A stretch of DNA of 20,000 bases from Botryococcus braunii (lineage: Eukaryota; Chlorophyta; Trebouxiophyceae): assembly GCA_002005505.1 (NCBI GenBank), contig KV908558.1, positions 222,030 to 242,029 on the forward strand. Direction: 5' to 3'. Under the pieces are notes generated by a model. That model saw nothing but the letters and a program-made list of their open reading frames with translations, ran no database searches and was not told the origin of the DNA. The first letter of the stretch is position 1, and each line of letters opens with the position of its first letter. Below, one piece after another: positions 1-9,739 of the stretch. The position numbers and the translations under genes were made by a program.

Positions 1-638
<638 letters not shown>

Positions 639-772
639 CTGACAAGTGTAGCAACATGGATTATTGTACTATTCTGACAGATGAAAACATACAGAAAGGG
701 TGAGATGTTCAAACAAATATTAAATGATCGGAAAGAATAGTACTTCTTGCACGCATACACACATACGCACGC

Positions 773-1060
<288 letters not shown>

Positions 1061-1102
1061 GGGACAGGCCCTCTAAAAAAATGGGAGAGGGGGCGGGTGC
1101 AG

Positions 1103-1330
1103 GTAAGAGGGGTCAGCATCAGTCAGTGGTTCTGATAGGCAACCAGTTCACCCGGCAGTCCATGGTGGAGGAGCTGAAGCAGGGCAACGTGATTGATGTG
1201 GAGGTGACGGGAACGGCCCACGCCTTCTGCTCCTGGACAGCCGCTCAAGAGCGCCTTGCTGCTGCCCCTGCTTCTCAGCGCATCTTTATCTGGCTTCAGT
1301 CTGAGGAAGAGACTCGCGAAATGGACTACG
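1103..1330 (+). CDS. Exon of unrecognised protein (penultimate exon)
   Basis: This is a high-complexity open stretch between microsatellites, encoding about 75 residues with balanced amphipathic composition (contains VVLIGNQF, then GNVIDVEVTG, then RIFIWLQSEEETREMDY). It ends after the first base of a codon at a good donor (GTAAGG, 1331). The acceptor is less certain: candidates are the AGs ending at 1102, 1116, 1122 and 1126. The VVLIGN segment looks like a beta strand opening an alpha/beta fold, and VIDVEV and RIFIWL could be further strands. I do not recognise the family and assign no function. The splice phase matches the exon at 2606 exactly, which joins the two as one gene. Upstream exons lie beyond the CT/GA arrays or outside the window. 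Confidence 0.65.
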
Positions 1331-1412
1331 GTAAGGGCGCCCTTCCCTCCCCCCTCTCCTCCTCCTTCCTGCCGCGTCTGTGTCCTCTTATGTCCCACTC
1401 TGTTTTGTCAGA

Positions 1413-1414
1413 GT

Positions 1415-1472
<58 letters not shown>
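1413..1472. repeat. (TG)n microsatellite
   Basis: About 60 bp of TG repeats with one TA interruption near the start, inside the intron of the unrecognised gene. Confidence 0.96.
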
Positions 1473-1474
<2 letters not shown>

Positions 1475-1562
1475 ACAGAGGCAATGTGCACACACTCTCA
1501 CCCCCACGGGGCACACGCACCCCTGCGGGCGTGGGCGCATGCCCCGCTCCCCCCCCCCCGCC

Positions 1563-1598
1563 CACACACACAGACAGACACACACACACACACACACA

Positions 1599-1677
<79 letters not shown>

Positions 1678-1749
1678 ACACACACACACACCCCCAACGC
1701 ACGCGCGCACACACACGCACACACACACGCACACATACACACACACACA

Positions 1750-1821
<72 letters not shown>
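1563..1821. repeat. (CA)n microsatellite with CT insert
   Basis: A CA array of about 260 bp with a CT block at about 1601-1626 and scattered ACGC and ACCC variants near 1680-1755. It is intronic. The plus strand shows TG at 1413 and CA here, so a transcript of this intron could fold these arrays together. Confidence 0.96.
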
Positions 1822-1823
<2 letters not shown>

Positions 1824-2605
1824 CGAACACACCAGCAGCACCCACACACATGTGCCTGGCACATGCAAACCAGATTGCTTTGTGCACGTGGCCACACAGT
1901 CTTCATGCCTGGGAGTGCTCTGGTGTCTCTTTTGCTCGTTGCTGATCGGCACTTGTGAATCTGTCTGGGCTTGCATGCGTGGTTCAAGATATGTGGCGAG
2001 TAGGGTGGAGTAGAGTCAGGCATGCCTGGGCAGGGCTTGATTTTCTGAGTGTATTTTCTCCAGAGTACAGACCTGTAAAAGGAGAAGCAGGAGACTTATA
2101 TGTAGGATAAGTCTCGGGCCTGGATTGTCTGGTGTTAATTGTTTTTGTTTCTTGGAATCCTTATTTCTTAATTTGTGCGTTCGTTTAGTGACCGGTCATC
2201 TGTGTCTTTGGACGTTGACGTTTGTTTGTCTTTCATCCTGTCTTTGCGTTTCCGTGCTTGTCATGTGTTGGCTTGTTTGTTTCTTTGCTAGGTCAATAAC
2301 AAGTCTGTTTGTTTTTGGCTTCATTTGCGTATCTGTCTGTGTGTATATCTGTCTGTCTCCCGTACTTCAATTACCACGGTTGTTTCTCAGACATTCCAAC
2401 ATTGTCCGCTTCCAGCTGTTGCAACAGTCGATTTCTTCAATTGTCGGCTTGCTTGCTTTGCGCGTCCAAGGGCTTGTGGGCTTATTTCTCTTTCCGGTCG
2501 TGGGATGCATTCATCTGAACAGAACACTGTGTCGAGGAGGTGAAGGCTGGCTGAAGGTCAGTTGGTGGTGACCTTTTTTTTTTTTGGGGGGGGGGGGGGA
2601 GACAG

Positions 2606-2856
2606 ACCATTGGGTGGCAGACAACGACTCCAACAAGCTGCTGTTTGGAAAGGTGGTAAGCGCAGCGGACATTTTGGCTGGGAAGCTGCAGCCTCCGGAG
2701 AGCTTCAATGCGCTGATCGATGACCTGACAATCATTGAAGACAGCGGTCTCGAGAAGTCTCCAAGTCTCCGCTCTGTCGGGTCGGGTGTACTGTCGCGGT
2801 CCCTGCACGTCAGCACCTCCTTACGCAGTGTCCGTAGCCACCACAGTGAGGAGTGA
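2606..2856 (+). CDS. Terminal exon of unrecognised protein
   Basis: This exon encodes about 83 residues ending at a TGA (2854-2856). Joined to the exon ending at 1330, the split codon becomes GAC (Asp), giving the junction MDY-D-HWVADNDSNK in one continuous frame. The alternative acceptor at 2620 gives MDY-D-NDSNK, also in frame. The N-terminal part is folded-looking (LLFGKVVSAADILAGKL, then FNALIDDLTIIED). The last 35 or so residues are Ser/Arg/His-rich with recurring SLRSV and SRSLHVSTS motifs, which looks like a disordered tail that could be phosphorylated. No transmembrane segment and no catalytic motif were recognised. No AATAAA was seen soon after the stop. Confidence 0.65.
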
Positions 2857-3470
2857 AGCTGTGCTCCCTCGTGACCTGTAGTGTGTGGTGGAGTGTGGTG
2901 TGTTCCATCCTCTACAGAGTCTCTCTGGCAATGTGCATGACATGACATGTCCTGCGGGAGGGGTCCGATTGCAGGCTTTTGCAGCGTGAGATGTCTGCTC
3001 ATGAGCAGTAGGTCTTCATTATAGATACTGTCGAAATTTTACATCCGTTGTACTCTGATTTCTCGCAGTACACCAGGTTTTGGACCGCTAATACTGCTTT
3101 GTCTTGGCTTTTCTTGGGTTTAGGACCAGGTGCAAGCAGCTGGCAAAGGGTGCTGTGCGGTGATGTGTCATCATGCTCGACGAAAGTTTTTGCTGTGTAG
3201 AACCCCTTGCGGGTGTCCGTTGCAACAATTGTGGGGTGTCTGCCTGGGTACTGCGGAGGAAAGCCTGCAGCTGCTCATAAGCTGAGCGGCCCCTGCAGCC
3301 TCCAAAACAAGCACTGCTGTCCCCTACAGCCTAAAATCCCGCCCTTAAGCTTTGGAGACAAACCCTGGCAGTGCCGGCTTTTAACTGTTGTGGCCGAAGT
3401 TTTGCTAGTCGCAGCATGCTCCGACTTTGAAGCCCACCCCCTCCCCTTTCGGGGGTTTCGGCTGGGTCTA

Positions 3471-3637
3471 AGCGTTATAGCTGAGGGTCAGCATGATAAG
3501 GGTCTGCACGAGCAGAGTGAGCACGAAGTTACACGTTAGCATGGTAAGGATCTACATGAGAAGCGTATGCAGGAAGCGTGATAGCTGAGGGTCAGCATGG
3601 TAATTATAAGGGTCTTCAGCAGAAGAGAAAACACGAA
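3471..3637. repeat. Diverged tandem duplication, about 104-bp period
   Basis: The segment at 3471-3527 (AGCGTTATAGCTGAGGGTCA and on through a CACGAA end) recurs at 3575-3637 with a few substitutions and a short insertion. A shorter third relative sharing AGCATGGTAAGGATCT lies between them at about 3538-3565. Confidence 0.75.
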
Positions 3638-4070
3638 AACAATTGACGCCAACCAGTAGTCTTTGTTGAGATTGCTGCTTTTAAAGTTGAACTTCATAAG
3701 TGACAATGATTACGCCCTTGTGGTATGTTCCTCTCTGTGGATCACGAAGTCCTCGTGAGGAAGGTCGATGCGGCTCATGATCACCACGAGGACGTCCTCT
3801 CATTAGTGAGGACATGCCCTTGGACCATGGACGCGCTTCGGCCAGCTCTCCTCTTGCCCGTGGCCCACGCGGCCCGTGGGTGCTGCCCGATGTGCGCTCC
3901 GAAGCGACAGAGGATCGTCTGTCGATTGAACATCAGACCACCCCCTCCCCCACCCCACATCGTACATCCCGATGCGCTAGATGCGCTACATTTTATGGAA
4001 CCTGCTGCACTTGGAAATGAGAGGGCCAAGCAGAATCCGTGAGCCCTGATCATTCCTTTAAATCGATTTA

Positions 4071-4144
4071 ATATCCTCGAATCAGCACGGCTTCATGAGT
4101 GATGAATCAGGATATCCTTGAATCAGGACGGCCTGCTGAGTGAT
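4071..4144. repeat. Tandem duplication, 41-bp period
   Basis: Two adjacent copies (4071-4103 and 4112-4144) share ATATCC(T)(C/T)GAATCAG, ACGGC and GAGTGAT blocks with a few mismatches. Confidence 0.75.
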
Positions 4145-4160
4145 ATTGACCTCTTTATGA

Positions 4161-4219
4161 GGCTGTGCCCCCTAGTATGCTAGGTAGCAAGACACCTAGC
4201 ATACTGCAGGGGCACAGCC
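4161..4219. repeat. Long-arm hairpin (inverted repeat)
   Basis: The left arm (4161-4185, starts GGCTGTGCCCC, ends TATGCTAGGT) and right arm (4194-4219, starts ACCTAGCATA, ends GGGGCACAGCC) are complementary except for a small mismatch/bulge where left CT meets right TGCAG. The loop is 8 nt. Related GGC(C)CC...CTAGCTAGC sequence recurs in degenerate form near 4240-4275 and 4385-4425. It could be a foldback element end, a small structured RNA or a replication relic; no family was recognised. Confidence 0.8.
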
Positions 4220-5460
4220 CTGTGAAGACGTTTTCATCATAGTATGCGGCCTATAGGCTAGCTAGCCACTCGACTAGTTCGTGAGCGGGTGGCGCTCATA
4301 TGCCAGCTCGTAGCATTTGGGTGCTGATGACGTAATCACTGGATCAGGATGTCATCGTCACACATTTTGCCAGATTCATGAGGGTGAGGCCCCTGTAGTG
4401 TGCTAGCTAAGCTAGCTAGCCCGTGGACGTATTTGTGAAATTGTTGCCTTGCAAGGTACTGAAGGTCAGTTAAAATACTGGATATATTTACGTGTAGTAT
4501 ATAGGCACCACTATCAAGTAATTACTTTTCGTACACTTCAAAGCGTCCGCGTCTGCTGCAGCGCATATAGCCAGGGTATGGCAATGCTCTATAACTGCAA
4601 ATCTTGTCTCTAGTGCTGCAAGTGCACATAAATTGTGTGGCATTACTGCAAAGGTTCAAAATTTCGAAATTTGCTGCTTCTGCAGCTGGGGAACCTGGAG
4701 AGGGGGGGGGGGAGGGGGCCGCCCTTGCGATCGCTGACTGTGCCTGGGCATGCGCAGCTGTATCCCCTGCATGAAGCTGGCCAGGAAGCTTACCCCCGAG
4801 GGGGCTTCCGGCACTGCGGCGTTGCAGCGCCTCTCAACACCTGAGACCAGGAAATCAGCATCTACAAGCTTGACGAAACCTTAGTTTGATCGCCGTCTTT
4901 CCCTGTCTCTGCACAGCCGGATGGTAACTTGATAGCATTCAAGTAAATGCTATTAGCCCGTGGCTTTACAGCATGTAAGAACTCACGTGGGTTCTGGGTG
5001 TATGGATCTTTCCACTTGCGTCTGAAAGAAATGGTTCATTTGATCAGCAGAAGTTTGAAAAGAGTCATTCTCAAAGGCCCATGACTGGGCGAGTTTTTGA
5101 GGGTGCTTTTGCAACAAAACTGAAGAATGTCACTCTGCGGTGCATGCTCTGGTGCTTCAGCTGCGCGGCTGACTAGTCATCATACATGCTCAGATAATAT
5201 CGCAATGCAGACAAAACTCACTGCCCAAGAGAGCTTGCTGTTGAGCGCCGTGGTCACGTGCATGTGGTAGGATTACGCCGCAGGCACTTTCGAAATCAAA
5301 TGCGCTTTGGTTTCAACGCGGAAGTGTTTTTACTAGTGGGACAGTCCACCCGAGATTCGGGCTGGCTTAACGGTGTTTAGTGACACAAGTGTTCATTTGT
5401 GGTTTAAGTCAAACCGGAGTTTATGCACGTATAAACGTAGTTGGTCATACTGTTCATCAG

Positions 5461-5461
<1 letters not shown>

Positions 5462-5539
<78 letters not shown>
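5462..5539. repeat. (TG)39 microsatellite
   Basis: A perfect 39-copy TG array, running into GCGTGCGCACACACATGTG. The alternating purine-pyrimidine tract could adopt Z-DNA. Confidence 0.98.
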
Positions 5540-5543
<4 letters not shown>

Positions 5544-5805
5544 CGCACACACATGTGGGCGAGTGCACATGTGTGGGAAATTTCCTCTCTAAACCTCTTC
5601 CCGCTCGCGGATTGACTGCGGGCCCCTGAAAGAGCCGGGCAGCATATGCCTGCGTTAAACCAGTTCAGGTGGGCCACGTGATGCCCGAAGTAGTTAATGA
5701 TGACGTAGTACTATGATTTCATGAGGCCACCAGCTCTGAACTGCAGTCGGCATGACCAGTGGACAAAGCCGCCCGGAAACTGCATCATTCCATCCAAACT
5801 TCTCA

Positions 5806-5893
5806 ACAATGTTAACCCTTGCAACACCTTAGAGAGTGTTGATCCACCCTTGCATTAACAATATTAACACCGTGCAACACGTTAGGGTGTTAA
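5806..5893. repeat. Tandem repeat of a dyad-symmetric unit
   Basis: Two related units (5806-5842 and 5859-5893), each of the form ACAAT(G/A)TTAAC...GCAACAC(C/G)TTAG...GTGTT(G/A)AT. Each can fold on itself (AACAC with GTGTT). An 11-bp inverted pair, CTTGCATTAAC (5849-5859) and GTTAATGCAAG (5889-5899), brackets the second unit. Confidence 0.7.
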
Positions 5894-6400
5894 TGCAAGC
5901 TTTACATAAGAACCATCAATTGACCATGATGTAATTTGAACTCGACCCGTACGGCATGCGTGTGTACATAATTTGCTAACGCCTACTATCTTGGTCCGCA
6001 TGCACAGTACCGTCTCACACTTACATTTATTTGTGGTAGCTGACAATAAGGAAACAAATTACAGAGAAACTTACAGCCATGTGACCCCCACTTGTAAAGA
6101 ATGGGGGGAGGAGGAGGCCGGCAATGATGACTTTAAATGTTTAAAATTAGGATCTGGGCCCACTTCCAAGTTGTGGGATAAAAAAGGATCTCTCAACTTC
6201 AACCCCGCAGCTCAATATTAGCCTGTCAGACGCACCAACTTGTGTGCTGGGTGGCCAGCGGTAATGTAAAATTTAGAAATTGCCTGCATGTAATTAAAGA
6301 AGAAAAAGAAACAGAAGATTACGTATGTCCAACCATCCAAACAACTTTGCATTGGTAGTAAATGCTACATGTATGCAAGTTTATTGCATTAACGGTGGAC

Positions 6401-6426
6401 GCTTTACCGTATGCATACGGTAAAGC
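6401..6426. repeat. Perfect 26-bp palindrome
   Basis: GCTTTACCGTATG is followed immediately by its exact reverse complement. The next bases are not paired, so the symmetry is exactly 26 bp. It abuts the short tandem repeat that follows. Confidence 0.9.
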
Positions 6427-6468
6427 CCCGGTATGGTGAAGCCCCAATATGGTGAAGCCCCGGTATCG
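6424..6468. repeat. 16-bp tandem repeat, about 2.5 copies
   Basis: AGCCCCGGTATGGTGA is followed by AGCCCCAATATGGTGA and then AGCCCCGGTAT. The unit resembles part of the adjacent palindrome arm (GGTAAAGC / GGTGAAGC), so it may have arisen from it by slippage. Confidence 0.8.
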
Positions 6469-6856
6469 TTTACCCGTCATGTCGAGGATGTATTTGAAGC
6501 ATTATGATAGGGTCATCTCGAGTCCTCAGGCCGCCTTTACGAGGGCAAAACTTTGATCAACTCAGCAGGAAACCGCCGAAGGCTCAACCATGACTAGTAA
6601 TGTCAATATTAAGCCTCAGTACTGTAGATGATTGCGGGCACGTGCCCCTGCCCCACGCCCAAAGAAGCTGGGCCTTGGGGATATTGTTTAGAGAGTGCCT
6701 TCAGTCCTTCCCCTGAAAAAGCCAGTAAGCACATGTGGTGGACAAATCTTGTATGATATAGTAGAGGTAGTTGGAGCGTATTCATCACTATTAAAGTGTC
6801 AAATCAATGTAAAACTTTATGGCTACGACATTCACAAGGCCTTGGGCTGCATATTA

Positions 6857-6880
6857 TAATCAGGCTAATCAGCCTGATTA
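6857..6880. repeat. 10-bp-arm hairpin
   Basis: TAATCAGGCT, AATC loop, AGCCTGATTA: a perfect 10-bp stem with a 4-nt loop. There is no following T run and no gene is attached. Confidence 0.8.
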
Positions 6881-7095
6881 GGTTGAGCTTATTAGGTTCG
6901 GGCGAGATGCGCAAGGCAGTATTCGCCCAACATGTAGGTGCGCCGCCAAGTTATGAACTAATTAGCTAAATGAACCCTTTGGAACGGTCGAAGTAGCCAT
7001 GCCGGATGTCCGTGTTCACTACAGCAAGTATGAGGATACCATTTCAGCAAAGTAGACCAGTTGCTGGGGCTCCCCTCCCCCCCCGCCCCCCCCCC

Positions 7096-7660
<565 letters not shown>

Positions 7661-7663
7661 ACC

Positions 7664-7667
<4 letters not shown>

Positions 7668-7737
<70 letters not shown>

Positions 7738-7757
7738 ATATTATATATATATTTATA
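7668..7757. repeat. (TA)n microsatellite
   Basis: TA repeats with occasional TTA breaks, following the poly-C region after a 40-bp C-rich spacer. This is one of three TA-rich arrays in the block. Confidence 0.95.
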
Positions 7758-7979
7758 TAACTAAACAGTACGACTCAAATCATACTGCTACAAGTTAAAT
7801 GCGGTAACCACGTTCCAGGACTTTCCATAAAATTGTGCTGCAGCTGCTGTCAGGCACTTCTCTTAACTTTTGTCGGTTCTTTTCTCACATCATTACGACA
7901 GGGGTAAACTCATATGACTATGTAATTCATGCATGGTTCTACACGTTACTCTCTGTCCCACCCCCCTCTCTATGTGGTG

Positions 7980-8135
7980 GTGTGTGGTGTGTGTGTGTGG
8001 TGTGTTGTGTGTGTGCGTGCGCGCGCGGCGTTGTGTGTGTGTGTGTGTGTTTGTTGTGTTGTGTGTGTGTGGTGTGTGTGTGTGTGTTGTGTGTGGTGTG
8101 TGTGTGTGGTGTGTTGTGTGTGTGTCGGTCGGCCT
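7980..8135. repeat. (TG)n microsatellite, irregular
   Basis: GT-rich array broken by GTTG, GTGGTG and GCGCGC variants, preceded by about 220 bp of unique DNA (7758-7979) with no supported gene. Confidence 0.93.
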
Positions 8136-8159
8136 GTCTGTCTGCTCCCCCCACCCCCC

Positions 8160-8218
8160 TCCTCTCTCTCTCTCTTCCTCTCTCTCCTCTCTTCTCTCTC
8201 TCTCTCTCTCTCCTCTCT

Positions 8219-8268
<50 letters not shown>
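8160..8268. repeat. (CT)n microsatellite
   Basis: CT array with CCT and TTC interruptions, ending in CTCTCTATGTATATATG where it turns into the TA-rich array. Confidence 0.95.
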
Positions 8269-8270
<2 letters not shown>

Positions 8271-8577
8271 GTATATATGTATATGTATATATGTATATAT
8301 ATGTATATATGTATATATATGTAATATGTATATATGTATTTATATGTATATATGTATATTATGTATAATGTATATATATGTATATATGTATATTATTTTT
8401 ATATTGTTTTTATATTTTATATTTATATATTTTTTTTTTTATATTATATTTTTTTTTATATTTTTTTTTATATATTTATATATTTTTTTTTTATATTTTT
8501 TTTTTTATTTATATATTATTTTATTTTTTTTTTTTTTTATTGTATTATATTTAATATATATTATATATATATATATA
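8269..8577. repeat. TATATG/T-rich/(TA)n array
   Basis: Repeats of TATATATG type (8269-8395) grade into long T runs punctuated by ATA (8396-8550) and end in a (TA)n tract that directly abuts the inverted-repeat element at 8578. Confidence 0.93.
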
Positions 8578-8978
8578 TACCGTACCGTCGCAAATTATTG
8601 GGCAATAAACTTATTTTGGGCACCCAAAAATCCATAAATAATAATTAAAGATAAGAAATAATCCGAAAAATAATGGCGCAAATTATTGGGCACACCCTCC
8701 GGGAGGGTCAAGGAATATTTTTAATTATTTTTTTGTACCCCATTTCATCGTACTAGATGGTTGATCAACATGGGTTTGTCACAAAAACACATCACAGTAT
8801 TTTTTTAATAATATTTTACAGTCATCGGAACATCCCTGCGCCTCAAGGACGCACGTACCGCCGACAAAATCCCAAAAATAATGGCGCAAATTATTGGGCA
8901 CCCCCTCCGGCCGTTTATTTGATTTCTTTTAATTTGGGCGCCGAAATATTTATTGCCCAATAATTTGCGTCGGTACGG

Positions 8979-8980
<2 letters not shown>
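8578..8980. mobile_element. MITE-like element with 32-bp terminal inverted repeats
   Basis: A 403-bp segment flanked on both sides by (TA)n. The left end (8578-8609) begins TACCGTACCGTCGCAAATTA. The right end (8949-8980) is its reverse complement with one mismatch in 32, and weaker similarity continues inward for about 15-20 bp. The 15-mer GCAAATTATTGGGCA occurs four times: 8590, 8678 and 8886 in direct orientation and 8954 inverted. The two internal copies share a longer context (AAAAATAATGGC before, CAC.CCCTCCGG after). There is no open frame of useful size, so the element would be non-autonomous. TA on both sides fits a TA target site as used by Tc1/mariner-type elements, but the (TA)n surroundings hide the exact duplication. 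Rice Micron elements, known to lie between (TA)n tracts, are a precedent for the setting, not a claimed relative. Confidence 0.8.
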
Positions 8981-9016
<36 letters not shown>

Positions 9017-9078
9017 ATATAATATTATATATTTATATATATATATATATTATATTATATATATTATATATATATATA

Positions 9079-9080
<2 letters not shown>
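8979..9080. repeat. (TA)n microsatellite
   Basis: TA repeats with TTA/AAT breaks, the right-hand flank of the inverted-repeat element, passing directly into CT at 9081. Confidence 0.95.
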
Positions 9081-9124
<44 letters not shown>

Positions 9125-9387
9125 CCCCCCCCCTTTCCCTCCATCGCCTCCCCCCCCCCCCCACCGTCCTCTCGCCCTCCTTTCCTTCCCTCCATCGCTC
9201 CCACTTGGAAGCAGGATCCCTCCATCTATCTCTTCTTCCCCATTCCCAACTACCTTTCCCTTTGCTCTTCCTTTCTCCTCCATCTCTGTTCCACCCCTCT
9301 GTCTCTCTAGAGAGAGAAGATCCCCCCCCCCCTCTCTCTCTCCTCTCTCTCTCTCCCCCCCCCCTCCTCTCTCTCTCTCTCCTCCTC

Positions 9388-9427
<40 letters not shown>

Positions 9428-9510
9428 TCTGTCTGTCTGTCTCTTTTCTCTCTCTCTTCTCTCTTCTCTTCTCTCTCTTCTCTTCTCTCTCTCTCTTTTT
9501 TTTTTTGTTT
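9081..9510. repeat. CT/C-rich block with 37-nt C run
   Basis: (CT)n at 9081-9120, C runs, a less regular pyrimidine-rich stretch (9131-9300), then 9321-9430 with no purine. The 37-nt C run is at 9389-9425. CTTTT/T-rich sequence follows to about 9520. A short palindrome TCTCTCTAGAGAGA at 9302-9315 marks the only place where the purine bias switches strand. Confidence 0.95.
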
Positions 9511-9518
9511 TTTTTTTT

Positions 9519-9733
9519 TGTTGTGTGTGTGTGCGCGTATACGTGTGCGTGTGCGTGCGTGTGTGTATGTGTGTGTGTGTGTGGTGTGTGTGTGCACGTG
9601 TGTGTGTGTGTGCACGTGTGTGCGTGTGCGTGCGTGTGTGTGTGTGTGTGTGTGCACGTGTGTGTTGTGTGTGTGTGGTGTGTGTGTGTGTGTGTGTGTG
9701 GGCGCGCGCCCGGGCGAGCGCGTGTGTGTGCGT
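9519..9733. repeat. (TG)n microsatellite, irregular
   Basis: GT array with GTGCACGTG, GCGTGCGTG and GTGGTG variants, ending in GGCGCGCGCCCGGGCGAGCGCG. Alternating purine-pyrimidine throughout, so Z-DNA is possible. Confidence 0.95.
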
Positions 9734-9739
9734 ACCCAT

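Larger units (their letters stand above)
1331..2605 (+). other. Intron of the unrecognised gene
   Basis: Intron of about 1.27 kb with a GTAAGG donor. The first half carries a TG array and a long CA array; the rest (about 1822-2570) is T-rich unique DNA. The acceptor region is a run of T then a run of G, followed by GAGACAG at 2605. A second in-phase acceptor is CAG at 2620. The hydrophobic open frame seen at 2125-2571 is attributed to T-rich intron composition. Confidence 0.6.
2857..5461. other. Intergenic region, no supported gene
   Basis: About 2.6 kb of moderate-GC unique DNA downstream of the unrecognised gene. Open frames of 100-110 codons at 3207-3539 and 3725-4042 have no recognisable motifs and are shadowed by antisense frames of similar length. 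The region holds several small tandem duplications and a strong hairpin, listed separately. Confidence 0.5.
5540..7095. other. Intergenic region, no supported gene
   Basis: Unique DNA with short dyad-symmetric repeats (listed separately). The only open frame of note on the plus strand (5973-6221, 82 codons) has no recognisable motif and no splice or promoter context. Confidence 0.5.

Noticed and set aside
2125..2571. 148-codon hydrophobic open frame resembling a membrane protein
   Set aside because: It lies wholly in the intron between two exons that join in frame. Its Leu/Phe/Val/Cys-rich composition comes from T-rich DNA, and it has no family motif.
3207..4042. Two open frames of 105-110 codons
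   Set aside because: No motif or homology recognised, overlapping frames of similar length on the other strand, and tandem repeats within the region.
4071..4219. Short repeats considered as a CRISPR array
   Set aside because: Only two diverged copies with no unique spacers, in a eukaryotic setting.
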